Positions 1 through 7,966 of a stretch of DNA of 64,000 nucleotides are shown here, piece by piece. The stretch is from Kitasatospora arboriphila (GTDB lineage Bacteria; Actinomycetota; Actinomycetes; Mycobacteriales; Mycobacteriaceae): the NCBI RefSeq assembly GCF_000717275.1, contig NZ_JNYV01000002.1:186001-250000 (forward strand). The letters run 5' to 3'. The notes beneath the pieces were generated by a model. The model worked only from the letters and a program-made list of their open reading frames with translations. It had not been told where the DNA came from and made no database searches. Numbering within the stretch: the stretch's first letter is position 1; each line of letters opens with the position of its first letter. The position numbers and the translations under genes were made by a program.

Positions 1-276
1 ACCCGGCCCGGTCACGTGGTCCCGGTGCGGGCCGGTCAGTTCGCCCCCGACCGCCCCGAGCGAGCCGCCGCTGCGGCCGCACTTGTCGGACTCGCCGGAG
101 TCGGTCCATCTGCGGTGTTCTGCGCCCTGGTATCGACTCTTCATGTCACCGAGATGGCTAGCGCGACGGAGATCATCGCCGAACCCGATCGTGCTCAGGC
201 GCCCGTTCTCTCGTATTCCGATCTCGTCGCGGCGCTGGACACCCAACGGTCCGGCGCGAAGGGAGCAGTCTCATGA
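1..276 (+). CDS. RibB-like (DHBP synthase) protein, 3' part only, probably catalytically degenerate
   Basis: The reading frame is open from the window edge to a TGA at 274-276, so only about the last 91 residues are present. They align end to end with the C-terminal part of the DHBP-synthase domain of the RibBA encoded at 5727-6941: both start with TRPGHV.P.RA and end in a (S/T)I..LxA-type segment. The stretch that should read RRGHTEAAVDL, which carries the metal-binding His, is replaced by a Pro/Glu/Arg/Ala-rich segment, and the CEI motif reads CAL. I infer a DHBP-synthase fold that has lost activity. It overlaps the next gene by four bases (ATGA), so the two are translationally coupled. Confidence 0.6.
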   Translation, partial: TRPGHVVPVRAGQFAPDRPERAAAAAALVGLAGVGPSAVFCALVSTLHVTEMASATEIIAEPDRAQAPVLSYSDLVAALDTQRSGAKGAVS

Positions 277-776
277 CACAGGCCGTAGACGACCGACTCG
301 CCAACACTTTTCGTGATGGCATGGCACACCTGTGCGCGCCGGTCACCATCATCACGACCATGGACGACGATCGTCCGCACGGCACCACCGTCAGCGCGGT
401 GATGTCACTGTCGATGGATCCGCCGCTCATCGCAATCGCGTTAGCACACACGTCGGAATCGCTCGAGATCATCCGTCGCACCAACAGGTTCGGCGTGAAC
501 ATCCTGAGTGCATCGCAACATCCGGTGGCCATGCAGTTCGCCGGCAAGGGACGAGACAAGTTCCTGGACGTGCCGTGGACCGATGCTGACGGCATGCCGC
601 GCATCAGCGGAGCTGCGATCTGGATCAATTGTGCCGCGACGTCTTTCGTCGACGGTGGCGACCACCTGATCGTCGTCGGAGCAGTCCAGGACGTCGAGCA
701 CGACACCGCCCTGGCCCCACTGACCTACCACGGCCGTCGTTTCGGCACGCATGTGCCCGTCGACAATCAGAGCTGA
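273..776 (+). CDS. Flavin reductase domain protein (FMN-binding split barrel)
   Basis: This 167-residue protein matches the HpaC-type flavin:NAD(P)H oxidoreductases that give reduced FMN or FAD to two-component monooxygenases. Family hallmarks visible are GTTVSAVMSLSMDPPLI near residues 38-54, FGVNILS near 75-80, and a late GDHLIVVG strand followed by PLTYHGRRFG. The ATG lies in the ATGA overlap with the RibB-like gene. The acyl-CoA ligase start follows its stop by four bases, so the three genes form an operon. A paralogue is encoded at 6938-7474. No oxygenase is adjacent on this strand; its partner could lie upstream of the window or be the LLM enzyme at 7967-9136. Confidence 0.85.
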   Translation: MTQAVDDRLANTFRDGMAHLCAPVTIITTMDDDRPHGTTVSAVMSLSMDPPLIAIALAHTSESLEIIRRTNRFGVNILSASQHPVAMQFAGKGRDKFLDVPWTDADGMPRISGAAIWINCAATSFVDGGDHLIVVGAVQDVEHDTALAPLTYHGRRFGTHVPVDNQS

Positions 777-780
777 GACC

Positions 781-2355
781 ATGCCCCTCTCCGACGACGT
801 GACCACCACCCGCGGGCACAGCCTGGCGGACATCCCCCGACGCAGTGCGGCCCGGTTCCCCCACAAGACGGCGATCGTGCACCGGGACACCCGACTCTCG
901 TTCGCCGCGTTCGACGTCCTGGTCGACCAGGTGGCCGCCTCGTTGTGGGCCGACGGCTTGCGTCCCGGTGACCGGATGGCGATCCTGTCCCACAACTGCT
1001 GGCACTATCCGATCCTGGTGTTCGGGGCGGCGCGGATCGGCGTCGTCTCCGTACCGATCAACTTCATGCTCACCGCACCCGAGATCGCCTTCATCCTGAA
1101 TGACTGCGCTCCCCGTGCCCTCATCGTCGAAGGCGAACTGTGCGGTGTCGCCGATCAGGCCGTGGAGCAGTCGTCGGGCGCGATCGAGGTGCCGATCGTC
1201 CTGTCTCTCAGCAACATTCCACCGCCGGTCGGATGGACCGAATTCGACGACTGGCTGGCCCGATCCCCCGACACCCCACCGCCGGTGACCGTCGCCGATG
1301 ACGACGTGATCCGCATCATGTACACCTCCGGCACCGAGTCACGCCCGAAAGGGGCCATACACACGAGCCGAACTCTCATGTGGCAGTACATGAGCTGCAT
1401 CGTCACCGGTGAGATGACAGCGGACGACATCGAGGTGCACGCATTACCGCTGTACCACTGCGCTCAACTCGACAACTTCCTGATCACCGACCTCTACCTC
1501 GGAGCCACCAGCATCATCCTTGATCGACCGGATCCGACGGCGATTCTCGACGCGATCGAACGGGAGAAAGCCACCAATCTGTTCTGCCCACCGACGGTGT
1601 GGGGTGCACTGCTCCGCTCGCCTGCCCTAGCCGGCACCGATCTGACCTCACTGCGCAAGGGCTACTACGGCGCGTCCGCGCTGCCGGTGGAGATGCTGCG
1701 CGAACTCCGCCGCCTGGCGCCCGAGCTACGGCTGTGGAACTTCTACGGGCAGACTGAAATGGCATCGCTGGCCACGGTCCTCGGTCCCGACGATCAGGAC
1801 ACCCGCGGCGGGTCAGCGGGCCGACCGGCACTCAATGTCGAGACGCAGATTGTCGACGACGCCGATCGCGTGGTCGAATCGGGTGTCGTCGGCGAAATTG
1901 TCCACCGCAGTCCACAGACAACCGTTGGCTATCACAACCTCCCGGACAAAACCGCCGATGCGTTCGCGGGTGGCTGGTTCCATAGCGGCGATCTCGGATA
2001 TTTCGACGACGATGGCTACCTCTGGGTCGTCGACCGCAAGAAAGACATGATCAAAACCGGTGGCGAAAATGTCGCCAGCCGAGAGGTCGAAGAAATTCTC
2101 TATGCGATGGACGGAGTCCAGGAAGCCGCGGTGTTCGGAGTGTCCGACCCGGTCTGGATCGAAGCCGTGACGGCAGTTGTCGTTCCGGTCGCCGGCCACA
2201 CCATCGACGAATTGGCCGTGCTCACCCACTGCCGAGACCACCTCGCACCATACAAAATTCCGAAGTCTGTGCTCTTCATGGACCAATTACCCAAGAACCC
2301 AAGCGGGAAGATTCTCAAACGAGTACTGCGGAACACCATCAACGTTCGCCGATGA
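781..2355 (+). CDS. Acyl-CoA synthetase (AMP-dependent ligase), copy 1
   Basis: A 524-residue class I adenylate-forming enzyme that would activate a carboxylic acid as an acyl-AMP and then a CoA thioester. The P-loop YTSGTESRPKG starts at residue 181, FYGQTE at about 321, GWFHSGDLGY and DRKKDMIKTGGENV follow, and the A10 lysine is K510 in PKNPSGK. I chose ATG 781, four bases after the reductase stop; an in-frame ATG at 751 would overlap that gene by 26 bases. It is closely related over its whole length to the ligase at 2882-4486. The substrate is unknown; neighbours suggest a terpenoid or alicyclic acid. Confidence 0.9.
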   Translation: MPLSDDVTTTRGHSLADIPRRSAARFPHKTAIVHRDTRLSFAAFDVLVDQVAASLWADGLRPGDRMAILSHNCWHYPILVFGAARIGVVSVPINFMLTAPEIAFILNDCAPRALIVEGELCGVADQAVEQSSGAIEVPIVLSLSNIPPPVGWTEFDDWLARSPDTPPPVTVADDDVIRIMYTSGTESRPKGAIHTSRTLMWQYMSCIVTGEMTADDIEVHALPLYHCAQLDNFLITDLYLGATSIILDRPDPTAILDAIEREKATNLFCPPTVWGALLRSPALAGTDLTSLRKGYYGASALPVEMLRELRRLAPELRLWNFYGQTEMASLATVLGPDDQDTRGGSAGRPALNVETQIVDDADRVVESGVVGEIVHRSPQTTVGYHNLPDKTADAFAGGWFHSGDLGYFDDDGYLWVVDRKKDMIKTGGENVASREVEEILYAMDGVQEAAVFGVSDPVWIEAVTAVVVPVAGHTIDELAVLTHCRDHLAPYKIPKSVLFMDQLPKNPSGKILKRVLRNTINVRR

Positions 2356-2881
2356 TTCGAAGCCGCCCGTTGGGTACGATAATTGCAGCCACTACCAGCA
2401 ATGCTGAAGCACTTCATCGGGCCTTATGTCGGGTGCGACGCTTCCAGACACGAGGTAGGCAACGCACATTTGATTTCTTGATTTCTGTTGCCTGCCAGCC
2501 GTTATGAGGCTACTTTGACGCACTCACGGCGATGGCTGCGGCTGGGAGACCGGCGACAACCCGGGTCAAGTACTGGCTCTTTACCCCCAGGCGATCTGGC
2601 TTCAGCTGCGTCCACGCCATCGATCAGCCCTGGGGAATCAGCCTCAGCGACGCCACCGTTCGCGCGAGCGGGTGAGGTAGAGCCCCAACGCACAGCAGCC
2701 CAGTAGATGTCGAGAACGCGTGCGGTATTCGTCACGAGGCCGGCGAGATGGTCGCCCCAGTGTAGAACTCCTCGAGGGTCATTGAACCCAGGCCATGTCC
2801 ATTCGATTGGGGGGAAACGAGATGGCGATGTCGGACAAAGGGCACGGTCGGCGTCGGCGACTTCGCCGCGCCCGGTGAGGG
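2356..2881. other. Gap between convergent ligase genes; no convincing gene
   Basis: These 526 bases separate the stops of the two paralogous ligases. No terminator hairpin is evident. On the minus strand from about 2830 down to 2502 an open frame has an unusually Trp-rich, protein-like stretch (GVLHWGDHLAGLV followed by VLDIYWAAVRWG), but there is no convincing start and the 3' part is low complexity. It may be a remnant of a mobile or cargo gene that I do not recognise. Confidence 0.4.
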
Positions 2882-4486
2882 TCAGGCGCTGGCATCGGCA
2901 ATCGCGTTGTACCGTTCCCGCAGGTCACGCTTCAGTATCTTGCCGCTCGGATTCTTGGGCAAGGCGTCCGCGGAGATGATGTACTTCGGAATCTTGTAGC
3001 CCGCCAGACGGTTTCGGCAGTACTCGATGATCGCATTCTCGTCGACGGTGTCACCGGAAGTGGGCACGATGACCGCGGCGATCGCCTCGATCCATCGCGG
3101 ATGGGGTACACCGAACACAGCGGCCTCTTGGACGCCGGGGATCTCGAAGAGCACTTCCTCGACCTCGCGACTGGCGACATTTTCGCCACCGGTTTTGATC
3201 ATGTCCTTCTGGCGGTCGACGACCCACAGGTAGCCGTCGTCGTCGAGATAGCCGAGATCGCCGCTGTGGAACCAGCCGCCGCGGAAGGCCTCCGCGGTCT
3301 TCTCCGGAAGGTTGAGGTAGCCGATGGTGGCCTGTGGACTGCGGTGCACGATCTCGCCGACGGAGCCGGCCGCAACTGGTTGATTGTCCGCGTCGACGAT
3401 CTGGGTCTGCACATTCAGGGCGGGACGGCCCGCCGAACCACCCCGGGTCTTTTGGTCGCCGGGCCCGAGAACCGTTGCCAGTGAGGCCATCTCGGTCTGG
3501 CCGTAGAAGTTCCAGAGCCGGAGTTCGGGCAGCAGTGTGGTCATCTCCCGCAGCACCTCGGGCGGCAGCGCCGAGGCGCCGTAATACCCCTTGCGGAGGG
3601 TTGCGATGGCCTCAGGCGTGAAGACCGGGGAGCGCAGCAGCGAAATCCAGACCGTCGGTGGGCAGAACAGCTTGGTCGCGTGCTCATCGGCGATTGCGCG
3701 CAGTAGCAGCGCGGGGTCGGGGCGATCGACGATGATACTGGTGGCCCCGAGAAAGATGTCGGTGATCAAGAAGTTGTCGAGCTGAGCACAGTGATACAGC
3801 GGGAGCGAGTGCACCTCGATGTCGTCCGCTGTCATCTCACCGGTGACGATGCAGCTCATGTACTGCCACATCAGGGAGCGACTGGTATGCATTGCGCCCT
3901 TGGGGCGGGACTCGGTGCCCGAGGTATACATGATCCGAATCAGGTCGTCGTCGTCCACGGGGACGTCCGGGACCGGACCTGACGCGCCGTCGGTCCACTC
4001 GGCGATCGACGGCCACGACGAGCCGTCGCCCAGAGGGATCGAGATCCGCAGCCAGATCGTTGTGGCGGCCAATTCCGCCGCCCGCTCGGCAGTTGGGACA
4101 AGTGCGTCCTCGACCACGAGTGCGTCGGCGCCGCAGTCGGAGAGGATGTAGCCGATCTCCGTGGCCGTCAGCATGAAGTTGATGGGCACCACCACCACGC
4201 CGATCCGGGCAGCGGCGAAGACCACGACGGGGAGTTGCCAGCAGTTGTGGGATAACACCGCCATGCGATCGCCCTTGCGCAGCCCGTGGCGGTACATTGC
4301 AGCCGCGAACCGATCGATGGTGTGATCGAGTTCGGCATATGTGAGGCGTACATCGCGGTGAACCATCGCGAGTTTGTTCGGGTGACGCGAGGCGGAACGG
4401 CGCGGGATGTCGCCGATCGCCTGACTTCGAACCGTACTCAGAGGAGTCGCCTGTTCGTCTGGGCGGGCGTCGTCGTCGTTAGGCAT
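2882..4486 (-). CDS. Acyl-CoA synthetase (AMP-dependent ligase), copy 2
   Basis: A 534-residue adenylate-forming ligase, paralogue of the product of 781-2355: both share YTSGTESRPKGA, MWQYMSCIVTGEMTADDIEV, NFYGQTEMASLATVLGP and the C-terminal PKNPSGKILKR (A10 lysine K516 here). The ATG at 4486 follows a GAAAGG ribosome-binding sequence. It is transcribed divergently from the LuxR gene, with repeated GTACTG sequences between them. Two near-duplicate ligases facing each other suggest a local duplication or two substrates with similar shape, such as enantiomers or successive acids of one pathway. The substrate cannot be read from the sequence. Confidence 0.9.
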   Translation of the reverse strand: MPNDDDARPDEQATPLSTVRSQAIGDIPRRSASRHPNKLAMVHRDVRLTYAELDHTIDRFAAAMYRHGLRKGDRMAVLSHNCWQLPVVVFAAARIGVVVVPINFMLTATEIGYILSDCGADALVVEDALVPTAERAAELAATTIWLRISIPLGDGSSWPSIAEWTDGASGPVPDVPVDDDDLIRIMYTSGTESRPKGAMHTSRSLMWQYMSCIVTGEMTADDIEVHSLPLYHCAQLDNFLITDIFLGATSIIVDRPDPALLLRAIADEHATKLFCPPTVWISLLRSPVFTPEAIATLRKGYYGASALPPEVLREMTTLLPELRLWNFYGQTEMASLATVLGPGDQKTRGGSAGRPALNVQTQIVDADNQPVAAGSVGEIVHRSPQATIGYLNLPEKTAEAFRGGWFHSGDLGYLDDDGYLWVVDRQKDMIKTGGENVASREVEEVLFEIPGVQEAAVFGVPHPRWIEAIAAVIVPTSGDTVDENAIIEYCRNRLAGYKIPKYIISADALPKNPSGKILKRDLRERYNAIADASA

Positions 4487-4506
4487 GGGGCGGTCGCCTT
4501 TCTTGG

Positions 4507-4564
4507 GTACTGACGGGTCGAGGTGATTGGAGTGCGTAGTACTGGAGGCGCAAAACGAGTACTG
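4507..4564. promoter_or_regulatory. Candidate operator: three GTACTG repeats
   Basis: In the divergent ligase/LuxR promoter region AGTACTG occurs at 4538-4544 and again at 4558-4564, exactly 20 bases apart (about two helical turns), and GTACTG occurs at 4507-4512. AGTACT is itself a palindrome. The even spacing on one DNA face suggests a regulator site, possibly for the adjacent LuxR protein. Confidence 0.4.
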
Positions 4565-4605
4565 TTATTCGACATGTGGGCGGGAACACACGAATCGGAG
4601 CGGTG

Positions 4606-5406
4606 ATGGCGTGGCAGGACCAATTGTCGCGGAGACAAATGCTCGGCATCCTCGCAGTGCTCGAACAGTGCGAGGACGCGACCGGCGGGCAGGGGTTCAA
4701 AGAATCGCTGGTTGAAGCGATTTCGACCCACTTCAGGGTTCGCGATGTGACGTTTTTCTACGGCCGCACCTTCCCTGAAATCTTTCATGACCCGGCGCCG
4801 CTTCTTACCGGCGCCGCTGAACCGTTGCTGGACACCTACCAGGAGAGCTGGCAGGACAAGGACGTTTTTGCCCTGCCGCAGGCTCGGCGAGTGCTTACAG
4901 GAAACGGTTTTGCCACGCTCCATGAGCTCTCTCGGCTGCCGCAACCTCAGAGGTCTTACGTGGTCGACTACCTCAACCCCAATGACATGGACACCGCCTC
5001 GGCGATGCACCTGCCGCTCGCGGACGGGGAGGCGTTGATCGGGATGTTTGATCAAGTTCGGTCCTGGGATGACACCGATGAGCTTGCGGTTCGGATCCTC
5101 GCAAGGCAGCTGCGCACCCGGACCGTGACGATCACGGGTTCCGTCGACCGATGCGTGGTCGATCCGCTTGAGCACCTGACGCCTCGACAAGTCGAGGTTG
5201 CCGAGCTGGTGAGCGACGGCCTGAGCAATGCCGAGATCGCGCGCGAACTCTCCCTGTCGGAATTGTCTGTCAAGAAATACATCAGCCGGATCTTTGGTGT
5301 CACGGGTCACCGGAACCGGTCTGAGCTCGCGACGGCGATCCTTCGCCGTGGGCACCGGACACAGGTACGACTCGGTCAAGCGCCCGGAGCTGGAGCCGGC
5401 GTGTAG
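4606..5406 (+). CDS. LuxR-type transcriptional regulator
   Basis: About 266 residues. The last 75 contain a GerE/LuxR helix-turn-helix starting near residue 189: LTPRQVEVAELVSDGLSNAE, then IARELSLSELSVKKYISRIF. The first 180 residues are an unassigned sensing region with no recognisable response-regulator aspartate. ATG 4606 is preferred because a GGAG lies a few bases upstream; an in-frame GTG at 4576 would add 10 residues. It diverges from the ligase at 4486 and its 3' end overlaps the VOC gene tail to tail by 31 bases. It is the only regulator inside the catabolic cluster, so it probably controls it. Confidence 0.85.
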   Translation: MAWQDQLSRRQMLGILAVLEQCEDATGGQGFKESLVEAISTHFRVRDVTFFYGRTFPEIFHDPAPLLTGAAEPLLDTYQESWQDKDVFALPQARRVLTGNGFATLHELSRLPQPQRSYVVDYLNPNDMDTASAMHLPLADGEALIGMFDQVRSWDDTDELAVRILARQLRTRTVTITGSVDRCVVDPLEHLTPRQVEVAELVSDGLSNAEIARELSLSELSVKKYISRIFGVTGHRNRSELATAILRRGHRTQVRLGQAPGAGAGV

Positions 5407-5726
5407 GCGATCACCGTCAGCCCACTGGGCGAGGTCAGGGCCAGCCGGGTCTCGTGCCCACCCTCGGCGCGTTGTCCCACGTTCCAACCAAGTTCGTCCG
5501 CGTGGCCTGCGACCGCGTCGAGGTCGGACGTGCGTGCCAGCAATGCCCATGGCGGGCCGCTCGACTCATCGGAGAGACTGAGCTGTTTCCACGCCGACCA
5601 GCTGCTGCCATCAGAGTATGTGGGTTCGCCGAGGACGGCAGACAGCTCCGCGGCGGTGTCCGACCAGGCCGCACTCGAGTGCATCACGGTCACCCGGTCG
5701 AAGAGGCCGGCAAAGGTGCTGGTCAT
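5376..5726 (-). CDS. VOC-superfamily (glyoxalase-like) protein
   Basis: A small 116-residue protein with a VOC-like pattern: two beta-alpha-beta repeats, LLARTSDLDAVAGHADELGW in the middle and a closing LALTSPSGLTVIAYTP strand. VOC proteins include isomerases, epimerases and dioxygenases. A complete set of metal ligands is not obvious, so the reaction is unknown. Its start directly follows the ribBA stop, making it the last gene of the monooxygenase operon. The 3' end overlaps the luxR gene. Confidence 0.6.
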   Translation of the reverse strand: MTSTFAGLFDRVTVMHSSAAWSDTAAELSAVLGEPTYSDGSSWSAWKQLSLSDESSGPPWALLARTSDLDAVAGHADELGWNVGQRAEGGHETRLALTSPSGLTVIAYTPAPAPGA

Positions 5727-6941
5727 TTAGATCACTGCTTTCTCGGGAGCGAGTTGATGGCCGAGCCGATCCCGTTTAGTGGCGAGGTAGCTGTGATTGT
5801 CGGTGGTGGGCAGGGTGTGGAGCCCGGCGACCTCCGCGACCTCGATACCGTTAGTACTCAGTGCTTTTGACTTGGCGGGGTTGTTGGTGAGTAGCCGGAC
5901 GCGGCTGATGCCGAGGTTGTGCAGGATTGCCGCGGCGTCACGGTAGTCTCGTCCGTCGACGGGCAAACCCAGGCGCAGATTCGCGTCGACGGTATCGAGG
6001 CCGTCGAGGTCCTGCAGCCGGTAGGCGGCAATCTTTGCGGCCAGTCCGATACCACGTCCCTCGTGTCCACCGAGATAGATCAGGACCCCCGAATCCGCAG
6101 CAGCAATCTCGGACATTGCGGTGCGCAACTGGGCGCCGCAGTCGCAGCGGCGCGACCCCAGTGTGTCGCCGGTGAGGCATTCGCTATGAACCCGGACGAG
6201 CGGGGTGCCCGCGCCGGGATCTCCCTTGATGAGCGCAAGATGTTCGGCACCGCTAACGGATTGGTAAGCGATCGCCTCGAAGTGACCATGATCGGTGGGG
6301 AGTCGGCATTGTGCGCCGCGAGAGACCGCGCCGGCGCTGCGGTGTGCGTCGAGCTGCTCGATGGTGATCACAGCGAGGCCGTGCCGTTGCGCGAACCCTC
6401 CGACATCGCCCCGGGACAGCATCTGCCGACGATCGGCGCTGATGATCTCGCAGATCAATCCCACCGGTTCGAGCCCGGCTGCTGCGCAGAGGTCAACGGC
6501 GGCCTCGGTGTGTCCGCGCCGTTCGAGAACGCCGCCGGGGCGCGCGCGCAGTGGCATGACGTGACCTGGACGGGTGAAGTCGGCGGGGGCTGCCTCAGAT
6601 GCTGCCAGCATTCGGACCGTCTGGGCCCGATCTGCGGCGCTGATCCCGGTGGTGACGCGGTCTTTCGCGTCGACGCTGACGGTGAATGCAGTGCCGAGAG
6701 GATCGGTGGGGTCGTTGACCATCTGTGGCAGGTCTAGTTCGACCGTGCGCGATTGCGACATGGCAACACACAGGAATCCGGAGGTGTGGTCGAGGAAGAA
6801 CCCGGTGCTGTCGCCCGTTACGAACTCGGCAGCCATCACCAGATCGGCTTCGTTCTCGCGTGACTGGTCATCGACGACGATCACCGGGCGTCCGAGGCGT
6901 AGCTGCCCGAGACACTCAGCGACGGTGGTGAGGCCGCTCAC
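5727..6941 (-). CDS. ribBA: Bifunctional DHBP synthase / GTP cyclohydrolase II (RibBA)
   Basis: A 404-residue enzyme for both entry reactions of riboflavin synthesis. The DHBP-synthase half (1-200) has DDQSRENEADLVM (E29, E31) and RRGHTEAAVDL (H144). The GTP cyclohydrolase II half (about 215-404) has the zinc motif with C255, C266 and C268 and HEGRGIGLAAKIAAYRLQD. The frame stays open upstream to 7526, but residues before V-S-G-L are antisense-like; the GTG at 6941 overlaps the reductase stop (GTGA) and is the real start. Its place in a flavin-monooxygenase operon suggests a dedicated FMN supply rather than the housekeeping copy. Confidence 0.93.
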   Translation of the reverse strand: MSGLTTVAECLGQLRLGRPVIVVDDQSRENEADLVMAAEFVTGDSTGFFLDHTSGFLCVAMSQSRTVELDLPQMVNDPTDPLGTAFTVSVDAKDRVTTGISAADRAQTVRMLAASEAAPADFTRPGHVMPLRARPGGVLERRGHTEAAVDLCAAAGLEPVGLICEIISADRRQMLSRGDVGGFAQRHGLAVITIEQLDAHRSAGAVSRGAQCRLPTDHGHFEAIAYQSVSGAEHLALIKGDPGAGTPLVRVHSECLTGDTLGSRRCDCGAQLRTAMSEIAAADSGVLIYLGGHEGRGIGLAAKIAAYRLQDLDGLDTVDANLRLGLPVDGRDYRDAAAILHNLGISRVRLLTNNPAKSKALSTNGIEVAEVAGLHTLPTTDNHSYLATKRDRLGHQLAPEKAVI

Positions 6942-7474
6942 GCGCGGGCTCGCAGACCATGGAACACCGAGCGGTGGAAGACGAGCGGTTCGTTCGGTTG
7001 CGGGACGACCAGCGCGTCCACCCGGCCGACGACGAGGTCGTGATCGCCGATGCTCTGCTGCTGATCGAGTGTGCAATCGATCCAGGCGTGCGCCCCGGCC
7101 AGGCGCGGTGACCCGTTGGTGGCCGGTGACCAGTCGGTGCCGGCGAACTTGTCGGCGCCGCTGCGCGCAAAAGTGCGGGCAAGAAGGTCCTGGTCTTCGG
7201 ACAACACATTGACGCAGAACCTGCCGTCGGCGATGACGTGCGGCAGGGTGGTCGAGTTTCGACCCGCAAAAAACCCGACCAGCGGCGGATCCATCGAGAT
7301 CGAGGTGAACGAACCGACCGTCATGCCGACGGGTGCTCCGGAGACATCGGTGGCCGTAACAATCACAACCCCAGAGCAGAAGTGCGCCAGCGCTTCCCGG
7401 AACGCCGCGCCGACACCCGCGGGGTCGGTGACGCAGATCGTGTGCTTGTCGTCGGTGATGCAGTGCGTGTTCAT
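6938..7474 (-). CDS. Flavin reductase domain protein
   Basis: A 178-residue FMN reductase of the two-component monooxygenase type. It shows VGMTVGSFTSISMDPPLVGF, FCVNVLSEDQ, GADKFAGTDW and GDHDLVVGRVDAL, in the same order as its paralogue at 273-776. ATG 7474 is chosen because AAGGAAC precedes it; the frame extends to 7552 without a better signal. It lies downstream of the LLM monooxygenase and SRPBCC genes behind a strong hairpin and overlaps ribBA by four bases. I infer that it reduces FMN for the LLM enzyme. Confidence 0.9.
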   Translation of the reverse strand: MNTHCITDDKHTICVTDPAGVGAAFREALAHFCSGVVIVTATDVSGAPVGMTVGSFTSISMDPPLVGFFAGRNSTTLPHVIADGRFCVNVLSEDQDLLARTFARSGADKFAGTDWSPATNGSPRLAGAHAWIDCTLDQQQSIGDHDLVVGRVDALVVPQPNEPLVFHRSVFHGLRARA

Positions 7475-7503
7475 GTGTTCCTTTTCGGCTGCGATTGGAT
7501 GGT

Positions 7504-7538
7504 GGGCCGGCGCGGATAAACCACACCCGCGCCGGCCC
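7504..7538 (-). other. Intercistronic GC-rich hairpin
   Basis: A perfect 12-bp stem, GGGCCGGCGCGG (7504-7515) against CCGCGCCGGCCC (7527-7538), with an 11-base loop. It lies between the SRPBCC stop and the flavin reductase start. No T-run follows on the minus strand, so it looks like an mRNA-processing or partial-attenuation structure rather than a full terminator. Confidence 0.6.
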
Positions 7539-7548
7539 GGCATCTCGA

Positions 7549-7962
7549 TCACATAGGTATGACTTTGGCCTTTAGTTCGTCGAGTGCCTCGGTGTAGATG
7601 CCGCGGATCGCGGAGGCGAGCCCGGCCTCGACCTCAGCTGACTCGGCTCCGCATTCTGCCGACCAGCGAATCAGACAGCTGTTGTCAGTGGCTTCGAGCA
7701 CCTGGATCGTCGACTGATAGTGCTGCAACGGAAGTGGCCCGTCGAGGTACTGGTAGGAATAGGTCCGCTCGGCATCGATGTGCTCGATGATTCGTTCGCG
7801 AGCCGGCTCCCCGTCGGTGAACACGAGATGGCGGACGTCGTCCTCCATCCTCGACGAACCAATGGCCGGGATCCATGAAGCGACGTTTCCGGTGTTCCCG
7901 ACCCAACTCCAGACGGTATCGGCAGGGACCGGAAACCCGACTTTCACAGTGACATTCGCCAT
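7549..7962 (-). CDS. SRPBCC-family small protein
   Basis: 137 residues with the START/Bet v1-like layout: an N-terminal strand followed by PADTVWSWVGNTGNVASWIPAI, central strands (YSYQYLDGPLPLQHYQSTI), CLIRWSAEC, and a long C-terminal helix ending LDELKAKV. These helix-grip proteins bind hydrophobic ligands; stand-alone members act as cyclases or carriers. Four bases separate it from the upstream LLM monooxygenase gene, so it may bind that enzyme's substrate or product. No catalytic residues can be assigned. Confidence 0.8.
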   Translation of the reverse strand: MANVTVKVGFPVPADTVWSWVGNTGNVASWIPAIGSSRMEDDVRHLVFTDGEPARERIIEHIDAERTYSYQYLDGPLPLQHYQSTIQVLEATDNSCLIRWSAECGAESAEVEAGLASAIRGIYTEALDELKAKVIPM

Positions 7963-7966
7963 TGCG

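Noticed and set aside
4438..5550. 370-codon minus-strand frame over the LuxR gene
   Set aside because: It is antisense to a clear LuxR regulator and has shadow composition.
6942..7526. N-terminal extension of the ribBA frame
   Set aside because: It overlaps the flavin reductase gene completely in another frame, and the residues are Arg/His-rich shadow sequence; the GTGA overlap at 6941 gives a normal RibBA.
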